64,000 nucleotides of DNA from Enterococcus sp. DIV2402 (GCF_017426705.2 NZ_CP147251.1:879501-943500), one strand, 5' to 3'. Counted from the first letter of the stretch, positions 9,543 through 19,414 are shown. Notes: generated from the sequence alone by a model not told the origin. Numbers and translations: made by a program.

Positions 9543-10808
9543 ATGAAACATTTCAAAAAAATAGCCTTAACAGGGTTAGCTGTTTTAACTGGGACATTAC
9601 TCGCGGCATGTGGTGGGGGAGATAGCAATTCTAAAGACGGGCAAGTAACTTTAAGCTATGCGAGTTGGGATACTGACCAAGCTCCAGGATTAAGAAAAAT
9701 GTTAGATGAATTTGAAAAACAAAATCCTGATATCAAAGTAGAAATGGAGACAACGCCTTGGGATCAATATTGGGTTAAATTAGAAGCTGCAACAACGGGA
9801 GGTAATATGCCAGATGTAGTAACCATGCACTCTAGCGAATCCTATAAATATATGTCACAGAATGCTTTGATGGGACTTGATGATGTTATCAAAGAAAATG
9901 ATATTGACATGGGAAACTTTACTGAAGGAATTGCTGATTTCTATACACTTGAAGACGAACTATACGCAATCCCTAAAGATGCTTCTGTAGTGGGACTATG
10001 GTACAACAAAGAATTATTTGATAATGCAGGTGTCGATTATCCAGATGAAACATGGACATGGGAAACACTCAGACAAGCTGCAATTGATTTAACAGATGAA
10101 TCAAAAGGCATCTATGGTTTTGCATCACATATTGGGACAGAGACTGGTTACTGGCCATTTATTTATCAAAATGGGGGAGAAGTATTTGCCGATGACAATA
10201 CAAAATCAGGTTTGAATACCCCAGAAGCACAAGAAGCTTTAGCTTTTTATCGAGATATTGCACTTGTGGATCATGCTTCACCAACAATTACAGAATTACA
10301 AGACCCTGATAAGTTAAGTCGTTTTCAATCAGGTAGATTAGCAATGATGATTGAAGGAAACTGGTTTGCACCGGGATTTTTGAAAAATGACTATCTAGTT
10401 GAAAATGCTGCTTCTGCCGTGTTACCTAAGGGAAAAGTTAATGCAACAATTACAAATGGACTTGGTTGGGCTGCCAGTGCGAATACAAAACACCCAGAAG
10501 AAGTGAAAAAACTAATGGCATTTTTAGCTAGTGAGGACGCCAATAAAATCCAAGCGGAAACGGGTGCATCAATCCCAGCACTAAAAGGCTTTGAAGACGA
10601 GTGGGCTGCTTCTTCAGATACAATTGATTTGAGTGCTTTTGGAAAAATGTTGGAGTATGGAGTCCCTCGTCCATACAATAAAGATGGATTACGAGCTGAA
10701 CAAGCAGAAGTTCAAATTATCAACCGTATTCTTTCTGGTGAAGTAACTGTTGAAGATGGAACCGCTCAAATTGAAAAAGAAGTCAATGCGATATTGAGCG
10801 GAAATTAA
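9543..10808 (+). CDS. sugar ABC transporter substrate-binding lipoprotein (importer 2, GH4 operon)
   Basis: A 421-residue family-1 solute-binding protein. Its signal peptide ends in lipobox LLAAC and is followed by Gly-rich and Ser/Asn-rich linker residues. Conserved binder segments include WDTDQAPGLRKMLDEFE and VVGLWYNKELFDNAGV. AGGAGG precedes the ATG. The operon also encodes two permeases and a GH4 alpha-galactosidase, so melibiose- or raffinose-type alpha-galactosides are the likely ligands. That ligand is inferred from context, not from binding residues. Confidence 0.9.
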   Translation: MKHFKKIALTGLAVLTGTLLAACGGGDSNSKDGQVTLSYASWDTDQAPGLRKMLDEFEKQNPDIKVEMETTPWDQYWVKLEAATTGGNMPDVVTMHSSESYKYMSQNALMGLDDVIKENDIDMGNFTEGIADFYTLEDELYAIPKDASVVGLWYNKELFDNAGVDYPDETWTWETLRQAAIDLTDESKGIYGFASHIGTETGYWPFIYQNGGEVFADDNTKSGLNTPEAQEALAFYRDIALVDHASPTITELQDPDKLSRFQSGRLAMMIEGNWFAPGFLKNDYLVENAASAVLPKGKVNATITNGLGWAASANTKHPEEVKKLMAFLASEDANKIQAETGASIPALKGFEDEWAASSDTIDLSAFGKMLEYGVPRPYNKDGLRAEQAEVQIINRILSGEVTVEDGTAQIEKEVNAILSGN

Positions 10809-10823
10809 ATTAGTTAATTATAC

Positions 10824-10861
10824 AATATACAGGCGAAAGGATTCTATTTCGTCTGTATATT
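10824..10861 (+). promoter_or_regulatory. Intra-operon stem-loop between binding protein and permease
   Basis: A 15-bp stem pairs 10824-10838 with 10847-10861 (one G-U pair) around an 8-nt loop, without a T-run. It occupies the same position in the operon as the stem-loops at 5288 and 21867. Confidence 0.6.
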
Positions 10862-10890
10862 AATGGATGAATACCAAAAAGGGGGATATT

Positions 10891-11787
10891 ATGAAAAATC
10901 GAATTTTTGGAAAATATCGTAAAGATCAAGTGATATGGGGCTATATTTTTATTTTTCCAACGGCATTAGGATTAATTTTATTAAATATATGGCCAGCAAT
11001 TCAAACAGCAATTTTAAGTTTTCAAAAAACAGTGGGGTTCGGTGATACTGAATGGGTCGGATTAAGAAATTACCAAAAAATGTTTGCAGACGGTGAAGTT
11101 TTTCAGTCTTTATTAAACACGTTAATTTATGCAGTGGTTTCGATACCTAGTATTGTTGTATTGTCCTTATTGGTGGCAGTTTTAATGAATAGAAAAGTTA
11201 AGGGATTGTCGATTTATCGGACAATTTATTTTCTACCAGTCGTTGCTGCACCATCCGCAGTCGCAATGATTTGGCGCTGGATGTTCAATAATGATTATGG
11301 ACTGATTAATAACATGTTGGCTAAAATAGGTCTCGATGGACCAGCATGGTTAACGGATCCATCGATTGCGATTTATTCTATTATCATTGTAGGAGTTTGG
11401 AGTGCTATTGGTTATAACATGGTGTTATTACTAGCCGGCTTACAAGAAATTCCTAAAGACTATTATGAAGCAGCAGAGATTGATGGTGCTAGTCCAATCC
11501 AGCAGTTTTTCAACATTACGTTACCATTAGTTACACCAACATTATTTTTTGTAGTTGTAACAACAGTTATCAATGCTTTCCAAGTATTTGATGTTATTTT
11601 TATGATGATTACTCCTAATAGTACCGCCATGTTTAAATCACAATCATTAGCCTATTTATTCTATAAACATTCATTTATTTTAAATGACAAGGGATATGGT
11701 TCGGCAATCGTTATGTTCCTTTTAGTGATTATATTAATTATTACTGCAATTCAAATGAAGTTGCAGAAAAAGTGGGTAAACTATTAA
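10891..11787 (+). CDS. sugar ABC transporter permease, MalF type (importer 2)
   Basis: A 298-residue membrane protein with about six hydrophobic segments and the EAAEIDGAS coupling loop near residue 193. An in-frame ATG lies upstream at 10867, but AAAGGGGG before the ATG at 10891 decides the start. It pairs with the MalG-type permease 15 bp downstream. Confidence 0.9.
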   Translation: MKNRIFGKYRKDQVIWGYIFIFPTALGLILLNIWPAIQTAILSFQKTVGFGDTEWVGLRNYQKMFADGEVFQSLLNTLIYAVVSIPSIVVLSLLVAVLMNRKVKGLSIYRTIYFLPVVAAPSAVAMIWRWMFNNDYGLINNMLAKIGLDGPAWLTDPSIAIYSIIIVGVWSAIGYNMVLLLAGLQEIPKDYYEAAEIDGASPIQQFFNITLPLVTPTLFFVVVTTVINAFQVFDVIFMMITPNSTAMFKSQSLAYLFYKHSFILNDKGYGSAIVMFLLVIILIITAIQMKLQKKWVNY

Positions 11788-11802
11788 GGAGGCTATCAAA
11801 TT

Positions 11803-12627
11803 ATGAAAAACAAATTTTTTTCAAATGCGCCAATCCATATCATGCTTATTTTAGGTGGTATTGCAATGGCATTACCTTTTATTTGGATGATTTTAACTTC
11901 AGGGAAAACGTTGGTTGAATCTACCCAAATTCCACCTACAATTTTCCCTGAGAAATTTCAGCTAAGTAACTATCAACAAGTACTTGATTTATTACCATTC
12001 ATGGCTTTTTATATCAATACATTTTTAATGGTTGTTGGACGAGTGATTGGCTCGGTTTTATTTTCAGCAATGGCTGCATATGCTTGTGCGCGTTTAAATT
12101 TTCCAGGGAAAAATATCTTTTTCAGCTTAGTACTTATTCAAATGATGATTCCCGGTTCAATTTTTATTACTCCGCAGTATTTATTAGCACAAAAATTGGG
12201 TATTTTAAATACAATTCCAGCGTTAATATTACCAGGGGTAGTTAGTGCGTTTGGTACGTTTTTATTAAGACAATTTTTCTTAGGTTTACCTGATGAATTG
12301 GAGGAAGCGGCCTATTTAGAAGGTGCTAATATTTGGACGATCTTTTTCAAAATTATGTTGCCGCTTGCTAAATCAGGATTGGTTGCACTTGGAATATTCA
12401 CAGCGTTGTTTGCATTTAAAGATTTAATGTGGCCATTGATTGTCAATACTTCAATTGATAAGATGCCTTTAGCTTCAGGTTTAGCAAACTTACAAGGACA
12501 ATATGCCACGAACTTCCCACAATTAATGGCAGGTTCGTTATTAGCAATTTGGCCAATGGTTGTGATATTCATCGTTTTCCAAAGAAAATTCATTGAAGGA
12601 ATTGCTACAACAGGTGGTAAATTATAA
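11803..12627 (+). CDS. sugar ABC transporter permease, MalG type (importer 2)
   Basis: A 274-residue permease with about six membrane segments. Its coupling loop reads EAAYLEGAN near residue 168, with Glu in place of the usual Asp. The C-terminus FQRKFIEGIATTGGKL is typical of MsmG/MalG. AAGGAGG precedes the start. No ATPase gene follows; the next gene is the GH4 enzyme, 31 bp on. Confidence 0.9.
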   Translation: MKNKFFSNAPIHIMLILGGIAMALPFIWMILTSGKTLVESTQIPPTIFPEKFQLSNYQQVLDLLPFMAFYINTFLMVVGRVIGSVLFSAMAAYACARLNFPGKNIFFSLVLIQMMIPGSIFITPQYLLAQKLGILNTIPALILPGVVSAFGTFLLRQFFLGLPDELEEAAYLEGANIWTIFFKIMLPLAKSGLVALGIFTALFAFKDLMWPLIVNTSIDKMPLASGLANLQGQYATNFPQLMAGSLLAIWPMVVIFIVFQRKFIEGIATTGGKL

Positions 12628-12658
12628 AACTATTAATTAGTGATTGGAGAGTAACTAC

Positions 12659-13969
12659 ATGACAAAAATTACATTTATTGGTGCAGGAAGTACTATTTTT
12701 GCAAAAAACGTATTAGGCGATGCGATGTTAACCCCAAGTCTACAAGATGCACATATTGCATTGTACGATATTGATGAAAAACGACTAAAAGAATCAGAAT
12801 TAATGCTTAAAAATATTAATAAAAATTCGAATGAAAATCGTGCTGATATTGTTTCTTATCCTGATCGCAAAGAAGCGTTAAGAGAGGCTGATTTTGTTAT
12901 TAATGCTATTCAAGTGGGTGGTTATAAACCGTCAACAGTGATTGATTTTGATATTCCTAAAAAATATGGGTTGCGACAAACTATTGGTGACACCATGGGA
13001 ATTGGTGGGATTTTTAGAACCCTACGGACACTACCAGTAATGTTAGACTTTGCTAAAGAAATGGAAGAAGTTTGTCCAAATGCTTGGTTATTGAACTATA
13101 CAAATCCGATGGCAATGTTAACCATGGGTGTTTTAAAAGCGACGAGTATTAAGACTGTTGGTTTATGTCATAGCGTTCAAGTATGCGTACCAGAATTGTT
13201 TGAGCATTTAGGAATAGCCGATCAATATGACTTAAATGACTTTCAATGGAAAATTGCAGGCATTAATCATATGGCATTCTTGTTGGAAATTACAAAAAAT
13301 GGGGAAGATTTCTATCCAACAATTCGTCAGTTAGCTGCAGAAAAACCAAATCCACATCCAGATTCTGTACGTTTTGAATTGTTGAAACGTTTTGGTTACT
13401 ATATTACAGAATCAAGTGAACACAATGCAGAATACCATCCATACTTTATTAAATCAAAATACCCAGAATTGATTGACGAATTAGGGATTCCGTTGGATGA
13501 ATACTTACGTCGTTGTGAACAACAAATTAATGATTGGGAAAGCATGCGAGAGGACATTGTAAATAATGGGGAGTTAACACATACGAGAAGTCGTGAATAT
13601 GCTTCATATATCATGGATTCTATTACGACAGGAACTCCGTCAGTGATTGCAGGAAATGTCTTAAATAAAGGCTTAATCACAAACTTACCGACAGATGTTT
13701 GTGTGGAAGTACCTTGTTTAGTCGATAAAAATGGCGTGCAACCAACCTATGTCGGTGAATTGCCAACACAATTAGCTGCTTTAAATCGGACGAATATCAA
13801 TGTTCAAGAACTGACAGTAGAAGCCGCTTTAACACTAGATAAATCAAAAATTTATCAAGCAGCGTATTTAGATCCACATCTATCATCTGAATTGTCTTTA
13901 ACAGATATCAAAAATTTAGTGGATGATTTAATCGAAGCACATGGGGACTATTTACCTGAATATAATTAA
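12659..13969 (+). CDS. melA: GH4 alpha-galactosidase (MelA-like, NAD- and metal-dependent)
   Basis: A 436-residue glycoside hydrolase family 4 protein. The N-terminal Rossmann fold has FIGAGSTIF at residues 5-13. The GH4 metal site is visible as Cys170-His171 in LCHSVQ and His204 in NHMAF. GDTMGIGGIFRTLRTLP is characteristic of the MelA subgroup. These enzymes cleave alpha-galactosides by a redox-elimination route that needs NAD and a divalent metal. It should act in the cytoplasm on sugars brought in by importer 2. The ATG at 12659 with TTGGAGAG is preferred over an upstream TTG at 12644. Another GH4 specificity, such as alpha-glucosidase, cannot be fully excluded. Confidence 0.85.
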   Translation: MTKITFIGAGSTIFAKNVLGDAMLTPSLQDAHIALYDIDEKRLKESELMLKNINKNSNENRADIVSYPDRKEALREADFVINAIQVGGYKPSTVIDFDIPKKYGLRQTIGDTMGIGGIFRTLRTLPVMLDFAKEMEEVCPNAWLLNYTNPMAMLTMGVLKATSIKTVGLCHSVQVCVPELFEHLGIADQYDLNDFQWKIAGINHMAFLLEITKNGEDFYPTIRQLAAEKPNPHPDSVRFELLKRFGYYITESSEHNAEYHPYFIKSKYPELIDELGIPLDEYLRRCEQQINDWESMREDIVNNGELTHTRSREYASYIMDSITTGTPSVIAGNVLNKGLITNLPTDVCVEVPCLVDKNGVQPTYVGELPTQLAALNRTNINVQELTVEAALTLDKSKIYQAAYLDPHLSSELSLTDIKNLVDDLIEAHGDYLPEYN

Positions 13970-13979
13970 AAAGAAGCTG

Positions 13980-14017
13980 AAAGAGTAAGGAATTGAAAAT
14001 TCCTTACTCTTTTTTTA
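13980..14017 (+). terminator. Terminator of the GH4 operon
   Basis: A 15-bp perfect stem (13980-13994 with 13998-14012) is followed by a run of T to 14017. It separates the GH4 operon from the next promoter. Confidence 0.93.
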
Positions 14018-14036
14018 GTTAAATTTAGTAAAAATA

Positions 14037-14093
14037 TTGACAAAACACTTAGTGAACAGTTACATTAGTGTTAACAGAAAGAAAACGCATTCG
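14037..14093 (+). promoter_or_regulatory. Promoter, operator and cre-like site of the GH36 operon
   Basis: TTGACA (14037-14042) and TACATT (14061-14066) are spaced 18 bp apart. GTGAACA (14052-14058) and TGTTAAC (14069-14075) form an inverted repeat with a 10-bp spacer, the same geometry as at 9484-9507. A cre-like AGAAAACGCATTCG follows (14080-14093; 8 of 11 fixed positions). The similarity to 9469-9525 points to joint control by the regulator at 8377. Confidence 0.75.
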
Positions 14094-14116
14094 AATTATA
14101 TAAGGAGGAGCATGAA

Positions 14117-15376
14117 ATGAAGTGGTCTAAAAAAATCATTTTAGCTTGTATAGCACTAGGAGCAACAATCTCTTTGACTGCTTGTGGAAAAAATCAGGAA
14201 GATGCAAGCGGTAAGGTAGAAATAGAGTTTTTTAATCAAAAAAAAGAAATGACTCAAACGATTCAGGAGATTGCTAAAGATTTTGAAGCAAAAAACCCTG
14301 ATATTCATGTAAAAGTTGTGGATGTACCGAATGCTGGTGAAGTAATTAAAACACGTATGTTAGCAGGCGATGTACCAGATGTCATTAATCTTTATCCTCA
14401 AAGTATAGAATTGAAAGAATGGGCGAAAGCTGGTTATTTAGAGGACTTAACCGAAGAACCGTATTTAGAGAATATCAAAAATGGGTATGCACAACGTTTT
14501 GCTATTGAGGATCGTGTATATAGCATACCATTAACCGCTAATGTCTATGGTTTTTACTATAACAAAACTGCTTTTGAGGAAATGGGGATTCAAGCACCAG
14601 AAACTTGGGCAGAATTTGAAAAAATAGTAGCTGAGATTAAAGATCAAAACAAAGTACCATTTGCGATTGCAGGAGCAGAAGGCTGGACTTTAAATGGTTA
14701 TCACCAACTAGCTTTAGCGACTGCTGCGGGTGGTGAAGAGGAAGCGAACAATGTTTGGCGTTTCTCAGAAGTTAATGGAATTAATGCTGAAAGCAAAGAA
14801 ATGCAAAAAGATTTTAATCGATTAGATTTGTTAAGAGAACCAAAAACTTTGCAAAACAACTGGCAAGGTGCCGGTTATAACGATACAGTAGTTACTTTTA
14901 CAAAAGGTGATGCGTTGATTATGCCGAATGGTTCATGGGCAATGCCGATGATTAATTCACAAAATCCAGATTTTGAAGTAGGAACTTTTCCTTTTCCAGC
15001 AGATGAAGCAGGTCAAAGTCTAACGATTGGCGCAGGAGACCTAGCCTTGTCAGTTTCTGCAACTTCTCAACATAAAGAAGAAGCCAAACGTTTTGTAGAA
15101 TATATGACAACGCCTGAAGCGATGCAGAAATATTATGATGTAGATGGCGCACCGTGTGCTGTTGAGGGTGTTATCGAGAATACTCAAGATTCACCATTAA
15201 GTGGTTTAACTGAACTTGCTTTTACTGATCGTCATTTAGTTTGGCTAGCCAAAGATTGGAATAGTGAAAATGATTTTTATACCTTAACAACAAATTATTT
15301 ACACAATGGCAATCAAAAAGCCATGATTAACGCATTAAATGCTTTCTTTAATCCAATGAAAGCTGACGGAAGGTAG
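14117..15376 (+). CDS. sugar ABC transporter substrate-binding lipoprotein (importer 3, GH36 operon)
   Basis: A 419-residue family-1 solute-binding protein with a signal peptide and lipobox SLTAC. YSIPLTANVYGFYYNKTAF and a C-terminal NALNAFFNPMKADGR tail are seen. AAGGAGGAG precedes the ATG. Only 9 bp separate it from the first permease, with no stem-loop, unlike the other three importers. The GH36 alpha-galactosidase at the end of the operon suggests raffinose-family oligosaccharides as ligand; this is context-based. Confidence 0.9.
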   Translation: MKWSKKIILACIALGATISLTACGKNQEDASGKVEIEFFNQKKEMTQTIQEIAKDFEAKNPDIHVKVVDVPNAGEVIKTRMLAGDVPDVINLYPQSIELKEWAKAGYLEDLTEEPYLENIKNGYAQRFAIEDRVYSIPLTANVYGFYYNKTAFEEMGIQAPETWAEFEKIVAEIKDQNKVPFAIAGAEGWTLNGYHQLALATAAGGEEEANNVWRFSEVNGINAESKEMQKDFNRLDLLREPKTLQNNWQGAGYNDTVVTFTKGDALIMPNGSWAMPMINSQNPDFEVGTFPFPADEAGQSLTIGAGDLALSVSATSQHKEEAKRFVEYMTTPEAMQKYYDVDGAPCAVEGVIENTQDSPLSGLTELAFTDRHLVWLAKDWNSENDFYTLTTNYLHNGNQKAMINALNAFFNPMKADGR

Positions 15377-15385
15377 GAAAATAAA

Positions 15386-16258
15386 ATGAAAATAAAAGAA
15401 ATTTTAAATCGTTACTGGGCAATCATTTTTGTAGCAATTCCAATTATTTTGCAGATGATTTTTTTCTACTTTCCAATGGTTCAAGGTGCTTTTTACAGTT
15501 TAACTAATTGGACTGGTCTGACTTATAATTTTGATTTTGTGGGTTTGAACAATTATAAGATTCTTTTTTCTGATCCGAAGTTTATCAAATCGATTGGCTT
15601 CACTTTAATTGTGACGCTTTGCATGATTGCTGGACAAATTGGTTTTGGTATTTTGATTGCGCGGGCGTTGAACGCAAATATTAAAGGGAAAACATTCTTT
15701 AGAGCATGGTTCTTTTTTCCAGCGGTCTTGTCGGGCGTGGTTGTTTCTTTAGTATTTAAACAAATTTTTAACTATGGTTTACCAAAAATTGGTAGTATGT
15801 TAGGCATTGAATTTTTACAAACCAGTCTTTTAGGAACAACATGGGGAGCGATTTTTGCAGTAATTTTTGTTTTACTTTGGCAAGGAATTGCCATGCCAGT
15901 CATCATTTTCTTAGCGGGTTTTCAAAGTATTCCACAAGAAATTATTGAAGCTGCTAGAATGGATGGGGCGAATGATAAGCAAATTTTTTGGAATATTGAA
16001 ATCACCTACTTATTACCAAGTATTTCAATGGTATTTATTATGGCATTAAAAGGCGGTTTAACAGCATTTGATCAAATTTTTGCTTTAACTGGTGGTGGAC
16101 CAAGTGATGCCACAACATCTTTGGGGTTACTTGTTTATAATTATGCTTTTAAAAACAATCAGTTTGGTTATGCGAATGCTATTGCTTTAGTCTTATTTAT
16201 CCTAATTGGGATTGTTTCACTGGCACAATTAAAATTATCGAAAAAATTTGAAATCTAG
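15386..16258 (+). CDS. sugar ABC transporter permease, MalF type (importer 3)
   Basis: A 290-residue membrane protein with about six hydrophobic segments and the EAARMDGAN coupling loop near residue 188. It starts 9 bp after the binding-protein gene and ends 11 bp before the MalG-type partner. Confidence 0.9.
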   Translation: MKIKEILNRYWAIIFVAIPIILQMIFFYFPMVQGAFYSLTNWTGLTYNFDFVGLNNYKILFSDPKFIKSIGFTLIVTLCMIAGQIGFGILIARALNANIKGKTFFRAWFFFPAVLSGVVVSLVFKQIFNYGLPKIGSMLGIEFLQTSLLGTTWGAIFAVIFVLLWQGIAMPVIIFLAGFQSIPQEIIEAARMDGANDKQIFWNIEITYLLPSISMVFIMALKGGLTAFDQIFALTGGGPSDATTSLGLLVYNYAFKNNQFGYANAIALVLFILIGIVSLAQLKLSKKFEI

Positions 16259-16269
16259 GAGGTTTCCCA

Positions 16270-17100
16270 ATGAAAACATCAAAAGAAAAAAATATTTCTA
16301 AATACTTGCTTTTATTATTAGGGGGCTTCATGATTTTAGTTCCCTTAGTCTCAACGCTATTCGGTTCATTTAAAACAACACCCGATATTATGAATAATTT
16401 CTTTCGTTTTCCTAATCCAGCGACTTTGGAAAATTTCCGAAGATTGTTAGCGGATGGAATTGGTCATTACTTCTGGAATTCGGCAATCATCACAATCATT
16501 GCAGTAGTTGCTGTGACAGCAATTATTCCTATGGCTGCTTATTCACTAGCAAGAAAAATGACTCGTGGGAAAGCATACGGATTGATGTATTTATTTTTAA
16601 TTTTAGGAATTTTTGTTCCTTTCCAAGTAATTATGATTCCGATTACCGTTATGATGAGTAAAATTGGTTTAGCAAATATGTGGGGATTAATCTTACTATA
16701 TCTCACTTATGCCGTACCACAGACGCTATTTTTATATGTTGGTTTTATTAAACTAAATGTGCCTATCAGTCTGGATGAGGCTGCTGAAATTGATGGGGCT
16801 AGTCACTTTACAACTTATTTCAAAATTGTTTTCCCAATGTTAAAACCAATGCATGCTACGACTATTATTCTTAATGCTTTATGGTTTTGGAATGATTTCA
16901 TGCTACCATTATTAATTTTAAATCGTGATTCTAATATGTGGACACTACCATTGTTTCAATATAATTATACGGGACAATATTTTAACGACTATGGTCCAAG
17001 TTTTGCTTCCTATACAGTAGGAATTGTCACGATTACACTAGTTTATCTTGCTTTCCAAAGAAGTATTATAGCTGGAATGAGCAATGGAGCAGTGAAATAA
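16270..17100 (+). CDS. sugar ABC transporter permease, MalG type (importer 3)
   Basis: A 276-residue permease with about six membrane segments, EAAEIDGAS near residue 170, and a C-terminus FQRSIIAGMSNGAVK typical of the MsmG/RafG group. AGGAGG precedes the ATG. A GH36 gene follows rather than an ATPase gene. Confidence 0.9.
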   Translation: MKTSKEKNISKYLLLLLGGFMILVPLVSTLFGSFKTTPDIMNNFFRFPNPATLENFRRLLADGIGHYFWNSAIITIIAVVAVTAIIPMAAYSLARKMTRGKAYGLMYLFLILGIFVPFQVIMIPITVMMSKIGLANMWGLILLYLTYAVPQTLFLYVGFIKLNVPISLDEAAEIDGASHFTTYFKIVFPMLKPMHATTIILNALWFWNDFMLPLLILNRDSNMWTLPLFQYNYTGQYFNDYGPSFASYTVGIVTITLVYLAFQRSIIAGMSNGAVK

Positions 17101-17139
17101 CCAATAAATTATTTTCATTATAAAGGAGTTCATAAACTT

Positions 17140-19323
17140 ATGATTATATTTGACAATCACACACAAACATTTCATTTACAAAATAAAAAAATTAGCTATC
17201 TATTAGGAATCGAAGAAAATAATTATTTAACGCATCTTTATTTTGGAAAAAAGATTACGCACTATTCTGGTGGGTATCGCTATCCCCGAACAGATCGTTC
17301 CTTCTCACCCAACAATGCAAATGCGCAAGATCGTTTATTATCTTTAGATACATTACCATTAGAATTTCCAGGATATGGACATGGTGATTTTAGAGAACCA
17401 GCGCATAATATTAAATTAGGAAACGGTAGTCGTGTAAATGATTTTCGTTATGACAGCTACGAAATTCAAAAAGGAAAGCCCAGCTTAGCGGGATTACCAG
17501 CCTTATATACGGAAGATGATGATGAAGCTGAAACGCTGATTATTCAATTGAAAGACGCGATTAGTGGATTGACTTTACAGTTGTTCTACACAATTTATCA
17601 AAATCACAGTGCAATTATTCGTTCTACGCAATTAGTAAATAATAGTGATGAAACAGTGGAGATTAATCGCTTAGCTAGTCAATCAATTGATTTTTCAAAT
17701 CGTCCACTCGAGTTAATTCATTTAAATGGTACCTGGGCAAGAGAACGTCAAATGACTAGAGAAAAAATTCATACAGGGATGAAAGTATTAGATAGTAAAC
17801 GCGGGTCAAGCAGCCATCAACAAAATCCGTTTGTTGCTTTAGTAGATGCCAAAACAGATGAATTTCAAGGAGAGGCATATGGATTTAATTTAGTTTATAG
17901 CGGTAATCACGAAACGGTGATTCAAAAAGATCCATTTGACCAAACACGGGTCATTATGGGAATTAATTCATTTAATTTTGGTTGGCAACTAAAAACTGGC
18001 GACACATTTCAAACGCCAGAAGTCGTGATGGTTTATAGTAATGAAGGTCTAAATGCGTTATCACATACGTATCATGAATTGTATAATCACCGTTTAATTC
18101 GTGGAAACTATCGTTTACAAGAACGTCCCACGTTAATCAACAACTGGGAAGCAACGTATTTTGATTTTAACGAAGAAAAAATCATGAATATTGTCGATGA
18201 TGCGAAAAACTTGGGCATTGAAATGTTTGTTTTAGATGATGGTTGGTTTGGCGGTCGTGAAAATGACTTCACTTCATTAGGTGATTGGGTTGAAACAGAA
18301 GGCAAACTTGCTTGTGGTTTGGAAAATTTAGCCGAGCAAGTGCATGATAAAGGGATGAAATTTGGGATTTGGTTTGAACCGGAAATGATTTCTGAAGATA
18401 GTGAACTATTTCGAGCACATCCAGATTGGGCATTGGGCATTCCAGGTCGTGACCGCTCAATTAGTCGAAATCAATATGTCCTTGATTTTTCAAGACAAGA
18501 TGTTCGTGATAATATCTATCAACAAATGACGGCGATTTTTGATCGTGTACCGATTGATTATGTGAAGTGGGATATGAATCGAAATATGACAGAAGTCTAT
18601 TCTGTCTTGTTGGACTCAACGATGCAAGGTGAAGTGGCTCATCGTTATATGTTAGGGTTATATGAATTTTTAGAAAAATTAACAACGAATTATCCAACTA
18701 TTTTATTTGAAAGTTGTTCGGGTGGAGGCGGTCGTTTTGATGCAGGTTTCTTGTATTACATGCCACAAACTTGGACGAGCGACAATACTGATGCCGTGGC
18801 TCGTCTGAAAATTCAATATGGAACCAGCTTAGTGTATCCAATTTCAAGTATGGGTGCGCATGTTTCAGCAGTCCCAAATCATCAAACAGGAAGAGAAACG
18901 AGTTTAACTATTCGTGGCAATGCTGCGATGGCTGGTGTTTTTGGGTATGAGCTAGATCTAACGCAATTAACTTCTGAAGAAAAAGCAGAAATTAAAGAAC
19001 AAGTTGCCTTTTATAAAAAGCATCGTCAACTTTTGCAATATGGAACTTTTTATCGCTTGGAAAGTCCGTTTGAAGGTAATGATACTGCATGGATGTTTGT
19101 CTCAAAAGACCAAACAGAAGCCATGGTCTTTTATTTCCGAGTATTAGCAGAAGCTGCGCATCCATTAGTCACATTGAAATTAGCAGGATTAGCAGAAGAA
19201 GCAACTTATCAAATGGAAGATGTAACATTTGCTGGCGATGAATTGATGAATCTCGGTTTTTATATTGATTCAGAACTACATGGTGATTATGCAACACAAC
19301 GCTTTTATTTGAAACAGATATAG
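17140..19323 (+). CDS. GH36 alpha-galactosidase (RafA/AgaR type)
   Basis: A 727-residue GH36 alpha-galactosidase of normal length for the bacterial tetrameric group. The TIM barrel contains MFVLDDGWFGGR, and YVKWDMNR carries the predicted nucleophile Asp478. SCSGGGGRFD follows, then WTSDNTD with predicted acid/base Asp548. These numbers coincide with those reported for the Geobacillus enzyme. There is no signal peptide, so it is cytoplasmic and should remove galactose from raffinose, stachyose or melibiose imported by the preceding ABC system. AAAGGAG precedes the ATG. It uses a retaining mechanism unrelated to the GH4 enzyme nearby. Confidence 0.93.
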   Translation: MIIFDNHTQTFHLQNKKISYLLGIEENNYLTHLYFGKKITHYSGGYRYPRTDRSFSPNNANAQDRLLSLDTLPLEFPGYGHGDFREPAHNIKLGNGSRVNDFRYDSYEIQKGKPSLAGLPALYTEDDDEAETLIIQLKDAISGLTLQLFYTIYQNHSAIIRSTQLVNNSDETVEINRLASQSIDFSNRPLELIHLNGTWARERQMTREKIHTGMKVLDSKRGSSSHQQNPFVALVDAKTDEFQGEAYGFNLVYSGNHETVIQKDPFDQTRVIMGINSFNFGWQLKTGDTFQTPEVVMVYSNEGLNALSHTYHELYNHRLIRGNYRLQERPTLINNWEATYFDFNEEKIMNIVDDAKNLGIEMFVLDDGWFGGRENDFTSLGDWVETEGKLACGLENLAEQVHDKGMKFGIWFEPEMISEDSELFRAHPDWALGIPGRDRSISRNQYVLDFSRQDVRDNIYQQMTAIFDRVPIDYVKWDMNRNMTEVYSVLLDSTMQGEVAHRYMLGLYEFLEKLTTNYPTILFESCSGGGGRFDAGFLYYMPQTWTSDNTDAVARLKIQYGTSLVYPISSMGAHVSAVPNHQTGRETSLTIRGNAAMAGVFGYELDLTQLTSEEKAEIKEQVAFYKKHRQLLQYGTFYRLESPFEGNDTAWMFVSKDQTEAMVFYFRVLAEAAHPLVTLKLAGLAEEATYQMEDVTFAGDELMNLGFYIDSELHGDYATQRFYLKQI

Positions 19324-19336
19324 TAACTAAAAAAGG

Positions 19337-19373
19337 AAAGTCCAGTACTCAAGAAGTGTGTGCTGGACTTTTT
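19337..19373 (+). terminator. Terminator of the GH36 operon
   Basis: AAAGTCCAG (19337-19345) pairs with CTGGACTTT (19363-19371), and the T-run extends to 19373. It lies 13 bp after the stop codon. Confidence 0.85.
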
Positions 19374-19414
19374 AGCAATAGAATTATTTTTGATGAAAAA
19401 AAATCAAATGATGA

